From Brevibacterium sp. HMSC07C04 (GTDB taxonomy: Bacteria; Actinomycetota; Actinomycetes; Actinomycetales; Brevibacteriaceae), in contig NZ_KV823250.1 in the NCBI RefSeq assembly GCF_001815905.1, positions 1 to 64,000 on the forward strand: a stretch of 64,000 bases of DNA, in the 5' to 3' direction. The number at the start of each line of letters is the position of its first letter. Position 1 is the first letter of the stretch. Position numbers and translations under genes: made by a program. The notes under the pieces were generated by a model. The model had not been told where the DNA came from. It saw only the letters and a list, made by a program, of their open reading frames with translations, and did not search any database. Positions 24,844 to 33,776 of the stretch are shown here, one piece after another.

Positions 24844-26121
24844 TTAGCTGTTGTCCTCGCTGGCTTCAGCTGCTGACACCATGTAGGCCTGATCGATGTT
24901 CTGGGCTTCACGTTCGGCAATCAGCCGTTCAACGGTCGAAATGAAAGCCTGCTTCGATTCGCCGACCCCGTGGCTGCCGAAGTACAGAGCACGTGCTTCG
25001 GCACGGGCTTCTGCATTGCCGCCACTGGCCAATTCAGTTTCGATCATTGTCTGAAGGCCATTGACAGTTGAATCGTCGATGATGGGCACACTGGATGCGA
25101 TGGGGGACTCGTCGATGAGCTTTTCGCGGTTTGTGCGGCGGTCAGTCAGCAGGAGCGGGCTGTCTGCTTTGAGGTAGAGGAAGTCCAAGCCAACGCTGGA
25201 GATGTCGGTGATCATGAGGTCAACATCCTCGAACATGGCAAGGATGTTGCCGTCGGTCAAGACCAAGTGCTCTCCGCCGCCAGCATTGGCTTTTTCGATC
25301 AGCTCGAGGATCATGGCGTGCCCGCCCTGCATGCCCTCGTCGTGCGAACCAGCCACACGCGGGTGCGGCTTGTAGACAAGGCGAGTGTTCGGTGTTGCCA
25401 GAGCAGCCGCAACGATGGCCGGGCCGAAGCAGTCGACTGAGGTGTAGTTGTTGTTGTCGTTTTCGCCTTCCCACGTGGGGGCATACATGATGGTGCGCTT
25501 ATCGCTGGCTGGAAGTTCGGGTTCGTAGTCGAGGTCAAGTTGAGGCCTGCCGACCTCAATGAGTTTGGATTCGTCAAAATCAACGAGTGCACGTTGGTGC
25601 CTGCGCAATGCAGCAGGTCCAGCGGTGAACACAGCGTCGTATGCCTTGGCTTGGTTTGAAACCATGGACAGCTTGTCAGATTCACCGTGATTGATGTGCA
25701 CGTGCACCGCGGGAGCAAAACTCAGCACCTGGAAGTTCGATTGCCCGTTGTTGACATACAGGATGAGCTTCGGTTGGTGCTCTTCTACGTACGTCATCAT
25801 GTCGTCGAAAGACTGCCGGAAGACGATGGGCAGAGATGTGCAGTCAGCGGTTTCCTGGATTGAGGAAGGGCGGCGAAGAAATACTGCAGTTGGGACAGCT
25901 CTGTTCAGCTCTTCGAGTACGGGAAGCCACTGTTGAAGCTGGTAGAGCTTTGAGTGAGTGTCGCCGAAGTAAACAAGAGCCTTGGCGTCCGGTGCGGCGC
26001 TGTCTGCGAACTCGCGGGCAGTCAGCGTGAATTCGCGCGTGCCGCGTATACGCTGGCTGGTGGCCTTCCAAGCGCGCGATCGCAGGACTGCGAGAATGGC
26101 GTTTCGTACAAGCTGGCGCAC
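24844..26121 (-). CDS. CDP-glycerol glycerophosphotransferase-like protein (TagB/TagF family), copy 2
   Basis: 425-residue paralog of the protein at 19344-20630. Shared landmarks are HINHGESDKLSMVSNQAKAY, EVGRPQLDLDY, MYAPTWEGENDNNNY, LVYKPHPRVAGSHDEG and MFEDVDLMITDISSVGLDFLYL. This last segment is closer to canonical TagF (DxLITDYSS) than copy 1, so this copy may be the more typical enzyme. A basic N-terminal helix (RNAILAVLRSRAWKATSQRIRG) may bind the membrane. GTG start behind AGGAGG. It is divergent from the large GT2-TagF fusion gene across about 200 bases. Confidence 0.82.
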   Translation of the reverse strand: MRQLVRNAILAVLRSRAWKATSQRIRGTREFTLTAREFADSAAPDAKALVYFGDTHSKLYQLQQWLPVLEELNRAVPTAVFLRRPSSIQETADCTSLPIVFRQSFDDMMTYVEEHQPKLILYVNNGQSNFQVLSFAPAVHVHINHGESDKLSMVSNQAKAYDAVFTAGPAALRRHQRALVDFDESKLIEVGRPQLDLDYEPELPASDKRTIMYAPTWEGENDNNNYTSVDCFGPAIVAAALATPNTRLVYKPHPRVAGSHDEGMQGGHAMILELIEKANAGGGEHLVLTDGNILAMFEDVDLMITDISSVGLDFLYLKADSPLLLTDRRTNREKLIDESPIASSVPIIDDSTVNGLQTMIETELASGGNAEARAEARALYFGSHGVGESKQAFISTVERLIAEREAQNIDQAYMVSAAEASEDNS

Positions 26122-26259
26122 ACGTCCTCCTGGGGATAGAGCAGATCGGGCACATTCTACTGGCCGCTTGACTGGTGCTGGGGCACTGTATCCACAGCTG
26201 GCGTTGCAGAAAGTGCGCCTCGCCGCTCGGCTATACGGTCGCGAAAGCTGCGGCCTCGG

Positions 26260-26265
26260 TACAAT
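26260..26265 (+). promoter_or_regulatory. -10 box of the GT2-TagF fusion gene
   Basis: TACAAT, putting the start of RNA near 26272. The leader then contains AGAAGGG (26310) before the ATG at 26320, supporting that ATG over the in-frame GTG/ATG at 26275/26278. Confidence 0.5.
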
Positions 26266-26319
26266 ACACGGTTAGTGATGCTGAACGTACAGCAAATCGT
26301 AAGTGAACAGAAGGGCACA

Positions 26320-29300
26320 ATGAAGCAGGCAGTACGGAAAATCCTGGGGCGTGCAGTAAAGCGTGTGCCGGCAGAAACAAGGCGCAGAGTTCGCGACGGC
26401 GTTCACCCAGCGCTGCGGCAGCGAATCGTGACGCTTTTGGCAGGATCTCAGTCTGGCAAACCCAAGCTGTCGGTCATCGTACCCGTCTACAACGTAGAAC
26501 CGTATATTGCCAAATGCCTGAACAGTCTGATTCAGCAAACCTACCGGAACTTGGAAATCATCGTTGTTGATGACGGAAGCCCTGACAATTCGGCAGCGAT
26601 CGCTCGCCAATACGCTCGATGGGACAACCGTGTCAAGGTGATCAGCAAGGTCAACGGCGGGCTTGGAGCTGCTCGCAACACTGGTCTTGAACACGTGACC
26701 GGCGAGTATCTGACGTTTGTCGATTCCGACGATCGCATCCCGCGTGACGCGTACCAAGTGATGATGCGCACTATACGGCGCACTGGCTCCGACATGGTCA
26801 GCGGTGGAGTGTACCGGCAGAAGGGGACAAAGGTCTGGCTCTCTGCGTGGACAAAAAAGTTCCATTCGGAAGACCGGCTCAGCATCACCATTGATGATTT
26901 CCCAGAAATCTTCGAAGACGCCATGGCCTGCAACAAGATCTTTTCCATGGAGTTCTTTCAGCGGGCCGTCGGAGAATTCCCTGTCGGCATTCGCTATGAG
27001 GACCAGGAGCCAATGGCGAAAGCGTACTTGCGGGCGCGATCTTTTGACGTTCTTCGGCACCCGGTCTACTACTGGCTGCTCCGCGATGACGGTTCGTCCA
27101 TTACCCAAGGTAAAGAAAACATTGATGACCTTACAGACCGGCTGGCAGTGCTTGAAGCCGGGACACAACACGTATTCAGCGAAGGCTCAGATGCTGCGCG
27201 CCGTGGGTGGTTCAAAAAGGTCTTGACCGGTGATCTGATTCAGTACCTGCACGTAGCGCAGAGAACCGGGCAAGAATACTGGGACGTTTTCAGCGGTGGA
27301 CTGAAGAAGATTGTCGCCCTCAGCGGAGACGATCTGTGGAGTGACCTCCCGTTTTGGCTCAGGTTGCCCATGTGGCTTGCTGTCCATAAAGGGAGGAGTG
27401 AGGCATTTGCCGCGGTGCTCTGGCGCAGTGAGCATGGAACCGGACTCAACCTCAAGTCAACTGACGCTGGGTTTGTGGTTGACGGCGCAGACTTCGAAGA
27501 AGCGTTTGGCACCGTTCCATCAGAGATACTTCAGGTCGCACCGGACTCCGTTGTACTCAATTGTGCTGTTAACCGGGTCGAATGGGTAACCGGTTCCGTC
27601 GTTGAGATCGCCGGGCACGCGCACTGTGATCACCTGTTCAACGGCAGCGAAGTGACGCCCCGCTTGCTTTTGGTTAACAAGTCCGGTGACCGGGAAATCG
27701 AACTCTCCGCCGATCGCACGCAACCGCTGCTTCTTCATCCTTTCAAGTCTCAGCTGGTTGCGCCGACAAAGACTGCCTACTCGGTGCGAATCAACACAGA
27801 GAACTTTGATGCGATCGAAGAGTGGCGCCTCATCGCTCGAGTTTCCGTCAACGACATCGATATTGACCACCCCGTTGGGGCACTCGACCAAGCGAAGGCA
27901 GCTGCTGATCCTGGATTTTCGGATGTACGAGATGGTCGGCGCTGGATTCTTGAACCAGCCCCGGACGGCAACTTGTGGTTCAAACCCCAACAGGTGACGC
28001 TGTCGGCAGAGATTGAAGAAGTCGGCGGCCGTCGATTCGCTGTGGTCACACGCGGCGACCGTGCGGCAGACTTCAATAAACTGCGGATCTACAATCGCCG
28101 TTCATCGCATGAACTTGTGGTTGCAGGCCAGCCCACGCCCGATGGAAGTTGCCGGTTTGAGTTTGAACTGCCGACGCTTGGCGGGTCTTTAGCCGAAAAG
28201 AACACTGACAACGCATGGACGCTTCGCGCAGTCAACGGCAAAAAGCAGATGCCGTTGAAGCCGCATCTCGGATACAGCGGGGTCCGGAGCTTTCTAGACG
28301 CTGGGGCTGTCCATGCCGGTGTCACGACTGCCGGGAACCTCAAAATCCATGAAAACCCGTGGTTCGTTATGGCCGACTCTTACGCCATTGATTCGGACAG
28401 CGGTCATACGCGAATCAGCATCAACGGTCGCTTCGAACTGCCGACCGGGTGGAGACCCTCCGCTCTGGAGCTGTGCTCCGAAACCAAGACGGTTGCTCAT
28501 GCAGATGTCGAATGGGCTGCGGGAGAATTTTCTGCCACTGTCAACCTGACCTCCCAAGACTGGTTTGACAACACCGTGCCTCTGCCTGCGGGCGGGTATC
28601 ACTTTAAAGTCGAAGGAACTGACAGTCGCACTGGGCACACCGCGCGCAAGTGGCTCCGGTTGTCAGATTCGGCAGCTATGTCATTGCCCGGATTGTCTGA
28701 TGATGCGACGCCTGCCGTCGTCATCACCCGCACAGTCAAAACTCGGTCGCTGTGGTTGCGACTCACACCGCCGGTTAAGTTTGCGGAACGGAGCGCGTAT
28801 AACCGGGCTCGGGTTATCGAGGACGCTGTTCGCGCCCACGCCGACAGACCACTGGAGAAAGCTATCCTGTTCGAATCTTTCTTCGGAAGACGAGCGGGGG
28901 ATATTCCAGAGCCCCTGTACTTCGAACTTCGCAAGCGTCTGCCGGATTGGAAATTCTATTGGTCGAACGCGCAGGAGAGCTTCGAAAGCCCCGAGGGTAC
29001 AGAAACCGTTGTCACCCACTCCGAAAAGTACATCAGGGCCCTGTTCACCAGTCAGATCATCGTCAATAACTGCGAATTCCCGGCGTACTTCCGAAAGCAG
29101 CCAGGACAACTGTACGTGCAGACGTGGCATGGAACTCCACTCAAAATGATTGGGGCAGACGTTCACAGCGCGGGACTGTCTCCTGAGTACCGTGCAAAGG
29201 TGCGACGCGAAACGCAGTATTGGGACATTCTGTTGGCCCAGTCTGATTTTGCCGCCGAGAAGTTTGAGTCGGCCTTTTCGTCACACGCCCGGACTATTGT

Positions 29301-29952
29301 TGATGGATACCCGCGCGTGGATGTGCTTGTGGACCCTGAGCGGATGCGTGCAGCGCGCGCAGCAACCCGGGCGAACCTGGGACTGAGTGATGATGACATC
29401 TTCGTCCTCTATGCACCGACCTTCCGTGATGCGTCGAAAAAGGCCGGTGTTGGATACCACCTGGAAATTGCCATTGACTTTGAGCGTTTGAAGCAGGCGC
29501 TGCCTGGTAATGTTCGCCTCGGACTTCGAGCGCACTCAAATGTCAGGGCCATGCAGTTGGCCGGTGACGAGTTTGTCATTGATGTCACCGAATTTCCCGA
29601 CGCGCAAACGCTTCTCGCGGCTACCGACGTGCTGATTGCTGACTATTCGTCCATCATGTTCGACTTCGCAGCGACCCGCCGACCGATGGTGTTCTTCGCC
29701 CCAGACCTAGAGGACTACTTGGAGAAGAGCCGCGGCATGTACTTGGACTACGAGTCAACCGTCCCAGGCCCGCTGGTGCGCACGACGGCCGAACTGGCGG
29801 ACGCATTGAACACTGTCATTGAGAAGGGATCACAGGCGTACGAGGCTAAGTACGCGGAGTTTGTGGCTGATTACCTGCCCCACGAGGATGGGCACTCGGC
29901 CGAACGCATTGCCGATCAAATCGTACGTGCCGCCCGGTCACAGGAGAACTGA
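26320..29952 (+). CDS. Bifunctional GT2 glycosyltransferase - CDP-glycerol glycerophosphotransferase
   Basis: 1,210-residue fusion, probably a teichoic-acid polymerase that also adds a sugar. N-terminal GT2 domain, about residues 40-270: KLSVIVPVYNVEPYIAKCL, VDDGSPDNSAAIARQYA, GGLGAARNTGLEHVTGEYLT, FVDSDDRIP (DxD). Middle, about 290-770: helices then repeated beta-sandwich segments. C-terminal TagF domain, about 790-1205: VQTWHGTPLKMIGADVHS, the conserved VDGYPRVDVL, LYAPTFRD, LRAHSNVR, and DVLIADYSSIMFDFAATRRP. Unlike copies 1 and 2 it keeps WHGTPLK. The ATG at 26320 follows AGAAGGG. A GT2 in cis could produce a mixed glycosyl-glycerol-phosphate repeat; that is inference. Confidence 0.88.
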   Translation: MKQAVRKILGRAVKRVPAETRRRVRDGVHPALRQRIVTLLAGSQSGKPKLSVIVPVYNVEPYIAKCLNSLIQQTYRNLEIIVVDDGSPDNSAAIARQYARWDNRVKVISKVNGGLGAARNTGLEHVTGEYLTFVDSDDRIPRDAYQVMMRTIRRTGSDMVSGGVYRQKGTKVWLSAWTKKFHSEDRLSITIDDFPEIFEDAMACNKIFSMEFFQRAVGEFPVGIRYEDQEPMAKAYLRARSFDVLRHPVYYWLLRDDGSSITQGKENIDDLTDRLAVLEAGTQHVFSEGSDAARRGWFKKVLTGDLIQYLHVAQRTGQEYWDVFSGGLKKIVALSGDDLWSDLPFWLRLPMWLAVHKGRSEAFAAVLWRSEHGTGLNLKSTDAGFVVDGADFEEAFGTVPSEILQVAPDSVVLNCAVNRVEWVTGSVVEIAGHAHCDHLFNGSEVTPRLLLVNKSGDREIELSADRTQPLLLHPFKSQLVAPTKTAYSVRINTENFDAIEEWRLIARVSVNDIDIDHPVGALDQAKAAADPGFSDVRDGRRWILEPAPDGNLWFKPQQVTLSAEIEEVGGRRFAVVTRGDRAADFNKLRIYNRRSSHELVVAGQPTPDGSCRFEFELPTLGGSLAEKNTDNAWTLRAVNGKKQMPLKPHLGYSGVRSFLDAGAVHAGVTTAGNLKIHENPWFVMADSYAIDSDSGHTRISINGRFELPTGWRPSALELCSETKTVAHADVEWAAGEFSATVNLTSQDWFDNTVPLPAGGYHFKVEGTDSRTGHTARKWLRLSDSAAMSLPGLSDDATPAVVITRTVKTRSLWLRLTPPVKFAERSAYNRARVIEDAVRAHADRPLEKAILFESFFGRRAGDIPEPLYFELRKRLPDWKFYWSNAQESFESPEGTETVVTHSEKYIRALFTSQIIVNNCEFPAYFRKQPGQLYVQTWHGTPLKMIGADVHSAGLSPEYRAKVRRETQYWDILLAQSDFAAEKFESAFSSHARTIVDGYPRVDVLVDPERMRAARAATRANLGLSDDDIFVLYAPTFRDASKKAGVGYHLEIAIDFERLKQALPGNVRLGLRAHSNVRAMQLAGDEFVIDVTEFPDAQTLLAATDVLIADYSSIMFDFAATRRPMVFFAPDLEDYLEKSRGMYLDYESTVPGPLVRTTAELADALNTVIEKGSQAYEAKYAEFVADYLPHEDGHSAERIADQIVRAARSQEN

Positions 29953-29987
29953 AAACATGTTGGTCCGCTGAGCTCATGCTAGGGGAA

Positions 29988-30008
29988 GCGCTGACTTCAC
30001 GTCAGCGC
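29988..30008 (+). terminator. Terminator after the GT2-TagF fusion gene
   Basis: GCGCTGAC-TTCAC-GTCAGCGC, with outer AGGGG/CTCC pairs and a CTTCTGTATT tail, 36 bases after the stop. Confidence 0.8.
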
Positions 30009-30098
30009 CTCCTTCTGTATTCAGGCTCGGAGAATGCAGGGCCGCGATCCCCGCCTGCGAATCGTTGCGCTCACCCTCTTCAGTGAGACACTGGTCTC

Positions 30099-31805
30099 AT
30101 GACTGTTGATCAGGAGATTGCACGCAAGGCTCAGATTGAGCGCATCGACTCAATTGCTCAGGCAGTCGGGCTCAGCGCTGATGACATCATTCCCTACGGC
30201 CATTACAAAGCGAAAGTCCCCGCACCTGACGTTGTGCAGCGCGGAAACAGTGCCGATCTCGGCAAGCTCATCCTGGTCACCGCCATGAGCCCAACGCCGG
30301 CGGGCGAAGGCAAGACAACCACGAGCATCGGCCTGGCCGACGGCATCAACCAGCTGGCCCAGCAGGAGAACTGGGACGTCCCAGACGGCAAACAGCCTGC
30401 CGTGCTTGCCCTGCGCGAACCATCCCTGGGCCCTGTGTTCGGAATGAAAGGCGGCGCAGCCGGCGGCGGATACGCGCAAGTGCTGCCCATGGAAGACATC
30501 AACCTGCACTTCACCGGCGACTTCAACGCCATCGCCCTTGCCAACAACCTCGCGGTAGCTGTTCTCGACAACCACCTGCAGCACGGCAATGAACTCGGCA
30601 TCGACCCGCGCCGGGTTGAAATCCGCCGCGTAGTCGACCTCAATGACCGTGCCCTGCGCCAAATCGCCATCGGCCTGGGCGGCTTCACCGGGGGCATGCC
30701 CCGCGAAGACGCCTTCGACATCGTCGTTGCCAGCGAAGTCATGGCAGTGTTCTGCCTGGCGACCTCCATCAAAGACCTCAAAGACCGGCTGGGCCGCATT
30801 GTCGTAGCCCGCACCTTCAGCAAAAAGCCCGTCACAGTCGCCGACCTCGGCGTGCAGGGCTCCATGGCGGCCCTCCTTGCTGAAGCACTCTCACCCAACC
30901 TGGTGCAGTCCATCGAACACACCCCGGCGTTCGTCCACGGCGGCCCCTTTGCCAACATCGCCCACGGCTGCAACAGCGTGCTCGCCACAACGGCAGCAAT
31001 GACCCACGGCCAGTACGCAATCACAGAAGCCGGCTTCGGTGCAGATCTTGGGGCCGAAAAGTTCCTCGACATCAAATGCCGAACCGCGGGAATCTTCCCC
31101 AGCGCGGCAGTAGTCGTCGCCACCGTCCGCGCCCTCAAATACCACGGGGGAGTGGCCAAAGCTGACCTCGAAGCCGAAGACATTGACGCCCTCAAAGCCG
31201 GGCTTCCCAACCTGCGCAAACACCTGAACAACCTGCGTGAGGTCTACGGCATCCCCACTGTCGTAGCCGTCAACCGCTTCCCCACAGACACCGACGCGGA
31301 ACTTAAAGCGCTGAAAACAGAACTCGACGGCACCGCCACGGTCGCCATTGCCGAACACTGGGCCAAAGGCGGCGCCGGTGCAATCGAGCTTGCACAAGCA
31401 GTCATCGCAGCCGCCGACGGCAGCCAGCCGCAGCCGAAATTCGCCTACGAACTCGACCAGCCGCTGGAAGCCAAAATCGAGGCGATCGCCACGCGCATCT
31501 ACAACGCCGACGGCATCGACGTACCCGCCAAGGTCAAGCGCAAACTCGACATGTTCACCGCCGACGGCTACGGCGACCTGCCGGTGTGCATCGCCAAAAC
31601 CCAGTACTCGTTCAGCACCGACGCGGCCCGCCTGGGTGCACCCACCGGCCACACCGTCACAGTGCGCGACGTGCGCCTGTCCGCAGGTGCGGGCTTCATA
31701 GTCGTCATCTGCGGTGACATCATGACCATGCCGGGCCTGCCTAAAAGACCGGCAGCACTGTCCATCGACGTCGACGATGACGGGGTCATCTCCGGCCTGT
31801 TCTAA
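30099..31805 (+). CDS. fhs: Formate-tetrahydrofolate ligase
   Basis: Makes 10-formyl-THF from formate, THF and ATP (cytoplasmic C1 metabolism). It has 568 residues, full length. Motifs: N-terminal IDSIAQAVGLSADDIIPYGHYKAK, ATP-loop TPAGEGKTTTSIGLADG, EPSLGPVFGMKGGAAGGG, DRALRQIAIGLGG, and the C-terminal GAGFIVVICGDIMTMPGLPK. There is no ribosome site before the ATG; GACACT lies 6 bases upstream, again the leaderless layout. Codon third positions are more C-rich than in the flanking teichoic genes, as expected for a well-expressed gene. It ends at a convergent terminator shared with metI. Confidence 0.97.
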   Translation: MTVDQEIARKAQIERIDSIAQAVGLSADDIIPYGHYKAKVPAPDVVQRGNSADLGKLILVTAMSPTPAGEGKTTTSIGLADGINQLAQQENWDVPDGKQPAVLALREPSLGPVFGMKGGAAGGGYAQVLPMEDINLHFTGDFNAIALANNLAVAVLDNHLQHGNELGIDPRRVEIRRVVDLNDRALRQIAIGLGGFTGGMPREDAFDIVVASEVMAVFCLATSIKDLKDRLGRIVVARTFSKKPVTVADLGVQGSMAALLAEALSPNLVQSIEHTPAFVHGGPFANIAHGCNSVLATTAAMTHGQYAITEAGFGADLGAEKFLDIKCRTAGIFPSAAVVVATVRALKYHGGVAKADLEAEDIDALKAGLPNLRKHLNNLREVYGIPTVVAVNRFPTDTDAELKALKTELDGTATVAIAEHWAKGGAGAIELAQAVIAAADGSQPQPKFAYELDQPLEAKIEAIATRIYNADGIDVPAKVKRKLDMFTADGYGDLPVCIAKTQYSFSTDAARLGAPTGHTVTVRDVRLSAGAGFIVVICGDIMTMPGLPKRPAALSIDVDDDGVISGLF

Positions 31806-31816
31806 GCCCACACGCC

Positions 31817-31871
31817 CGAGGCGGAGGTCCAGAACTCCCGCGGGTCACCGCGGAACTGGACCTCCGCCTCG
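31817..31871. terminator. Bidirectional terminator between fhs and metI
   Basis: A 16-bp perfect stem (arms 31817-31832 and 31856-31871, beginning CGAGGCGGAGGTCCAG) with an inner CCGCGG/CCGCGG stem. It lies between two converging genes. Confidence 0.85.
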
Positions 31872-31892
31872 TAAGAAGTGAGACAGCTCAGA

Positions 31893-32597
31893 TCAGCGAT
31901 GGTCCACCAGGCGGGCCAGCCAGTCGCCCACGCGCTGAATGATGACGACAACCGCCACCAGCAGCACAATGCAGGCAATCATGACATCGCCCTGATAGCG
32001 CTGGTAGCCATAGGAAATCGCCAAAGCACCCAAGCCTCCGCCGCCCACAGCCCCGGCCATCGCCGTGTATGACACCAGGTTGACCGCTGTGACCGTCGCC
32101 GCCGAAATCAAACCCGGCAGGGCTTCGGGAATCAGCACCTGACGGATGATCTGAAAATTCGTCGCACCCATCATCTGGACAGCTTCGATCTTGCCGCCGG
32201 CAACCTCGCGCAGAGCAGCCTCGACCAAGCGGGCAAAGAACGGAATGGCGCCGATTGCCAGCGGCACAACAGTCGCCTGCCAACCCAAAGCACTGCCGAC
32301 CACAAAGCGGGTGAACGGGATGATCGCAATCATCAGAATGATGAACGGGATCGAACGGCCGAAATCCACAATCGCACTGACAATCCGGTGCACAGTCAGC
32401 TGTGGAGCCAGCGAACCCTTCGCTGTCACCCACAGCCAAATGCCCAACGGCAAGCCCAGCAGAACCGCAAACAGGGTAGAGAACGCCGTCATCTGCAGCG
32501 TCTCAATCGTCGCCGGAAGCAGATCCTTGGTGATCGCCGGGTTGTTCAGCCAACGCGGTTTGTCGCCGGCTGCAAGCACAACATCAGAAGCAAACAT
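31893..32597 (-). CDS. metI: Methionine ABC transporter permease
   Basis: Membrane permease of the MetNIQ importer, 234 residues with five to six TM helices. The family's EAA loop appears as RLVEAALREVAGGKIEAVQMMGA, and TALFAVLLGLPLG-type and PFIILMIAIIPFTRFVVGSALG segments are conserved. Its start shares one base with the metN stop, so the two are coupled. No metQ lipoprotein gene is next to it in this window; it must be encoded elsewhere, or another binding protein serves. Confidence 0.92.
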   Translation of the reverse strand: MFASDVVLAAGDKPRWLNNPAITKDLLPATIETLQMTAFSTLFAVLLGLPLGIWLWVTAKGSLAPQLTVHRIVSAIVDFGRSIPFIILMIAIIPFTRFVVGSALGWQATVVPLAIGAIPFFARLVEAALREVAGGKIEAVQMMGATNFQIIRQVLIPEALPGLISAATVTAVNLVSYTAMAGAVGGGGLGALAISYGYQRYQGDVMIACIVLLVAVVVIIQRVGDWLARLVDHR

Positions 32598-33571
32598 CAG
32601 CGAGCCTCCTTGCAGTAGATTCCGGCATCCGCCAGGGCCTGAGCCAAGCGCTGCGTAGCAGGGTCATCGGCCCCGCGCACACGCAGCCTGCCGACCTCCA
32701 AACCGTCAATCGTCTCAAGGGTTCCCGCCTGCACCTCGGCAATCGGAACACCAGCGGAATCCGCCAGCGCAAACAGCTCTGATGCCGACGTCCCAGCCAA
32801 ACTGACTTCCAGAGTCCTGCGCTCCTCACCTTCCTGCGGCAAAGGCGCTGACGGCAGAGGAATGAGTTCCTTCGCCAAGGGCGATGAAGGGTCAGCCAGA
32901 ATGTCGCGCAGACGGCCAGTCTTCATGTTCTTGCCGTCAGCCAGCAGAGTGACCGAGTCGCAGATTTCACGCACAACTGACATTTCGTGGGTGATGATGA
33001 GCACCGTGATGCCCAGTTCGTCACGCAGCTGGCGGATAAGCCCCAGAATCTGGGCGGTCGTGGTGGTGTCAAGGGCCGAGGTGGGCTCGTCACACAGCAG
33101 AATCTGCGGGTCGGCAGCCAGGGCGCGGGCAATGCCCACACGCTGACGCTGCCCACCCGACAGCTGCGCGGGGTAGCTGTTCCCGCGTCCTTCCAAGCCA
33201 ACGCGGCCCAGCAGCGATTCCGCTTTTGCGAAAGCATCCTTCTTGGGCACACTGGCAACCAGCAGAGGGTGGGCAATGTTCTGCAGCGCAGTCTTCGCCG
33301 ACAGCAGCTCAGCGTGCTGAAACACCATGCCGATATTGCGGCGGGCCTTCCTCAGCGCCGCCCCGCGCAGACCGGTCACATCGACCCCGTCGATTTCCAC
33401 CGTCCCAGACGTGGGCCGCTCCAGCCCTGTCAGACAGCGGATGAGGGTCGACTTGCCAGCACCAGAACGACCGACAATGCCGTGAATGAGTCCGGCATCA
33501 ACCCGCAGGTCAATGCCGTCTAAAGCCGTGGTGCCCGCGAATTCCTTCGTCAGGCCAGTCAGAGTGATCAC
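32597..33571 (-). CDS. metN: Methionine ABC transporter ATP-binding protein
   Basis: ATPase subunit of MetNIQ, 324 residues. Walker A GRSGAGKST, Q-loop MVFQHAELLSAKT, signature LSGGQRQRVGIARALA, Walker B ILLCDEPTSALD and the H-loop His in IITHEMSVV are all intact. The C-terminal NIL regulatory domain (about 250-324, ending ATQRLAQALADAGIYCKEAR) is present, so feedback by methionine is likely. GTG at 33571 is chosen over 33682 because homology begins at VITLTGLTKEF and AAAGGAAA precedes it. A 7-bp hairpin (CCGCACA/TGTGCGG, 33633-33653) lies in the leader; I do not recognise a SAM riboswitch. Confidence 0.93.
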   Translation of the reverse strand: MITLTGLTKEFAGTTALDGIDLRVDAGLIHGIVGRSGAGKSTLIRCLTGLERPTSGTVEIDGVDVTGLRGAALRKARRNIGMVFQHAELLSAKTALQNIAHPLLVASVPKKDAFAKAESLLGRVGLEGRGNSYPAQLSGGQRQRVGIARALAADPQILLCDEPTSALDTTTTAQILGLIRQLRDELGITVLIITHEMSVVREICDSVTLLADGKNMKTGRLRDILADPSSPLAKELIPLPSAPLPQEGEERRTLEVSLAGTSASELFALADSAGVPIAEVQAGTLETIDGLEVGRLRVRGADDPATQRLAQALADAGIYCKEAR

Positions 33572-33632
33572 CCGGCAGTTTCCTTTCCGTGGGGATAAGC
33601 CGCTGTGCGAAACACGCGAGGGAGTCCAAACG

Positions 33633-33653
33633 CCGCACACCTTCGATGTGCGG
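33633..33653. other. Hairpin in the metN leader
   Basis: CCGCACA-CCTTCGA-TGTGCGG, 62 bases upstream of the metN start in the divergent region shared with the acyltransferase gene. It could be part of an attenuator or an operator. Confidence 0.4.
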
Positions 33654-33763
33654 AGCATTCGGCGCCGAAACACAGGCGGCAAAGAAAGTGTGACACCAGA
33701 TGACTATCCCGGCTATCCGGCCCGTCATAAAGCGTCGTGAAGCACGTTGGCGCGGATTTTCAC

Positions 33764-33769
33764 TAAGAT
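33764..33769 (+). promoter_or_regulatory. -10 box of a probable leaderless acyltransferase transcript
   Basis: TAAGAT followed by 7 bases (GACCCCG) and the ATG at 33777; no ribosome site. Confidence 0.6.
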
Positions 33770-33776
33770 GACCCCG

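Noticed and set aside
33572-33746. Possible SAM riboswitch upstream of metN
   Set aside because: The leader has one 7-bp hairpin but none of the conserved SAM-I or SAM-IV core that I could recognise; kept only as a hairpin.
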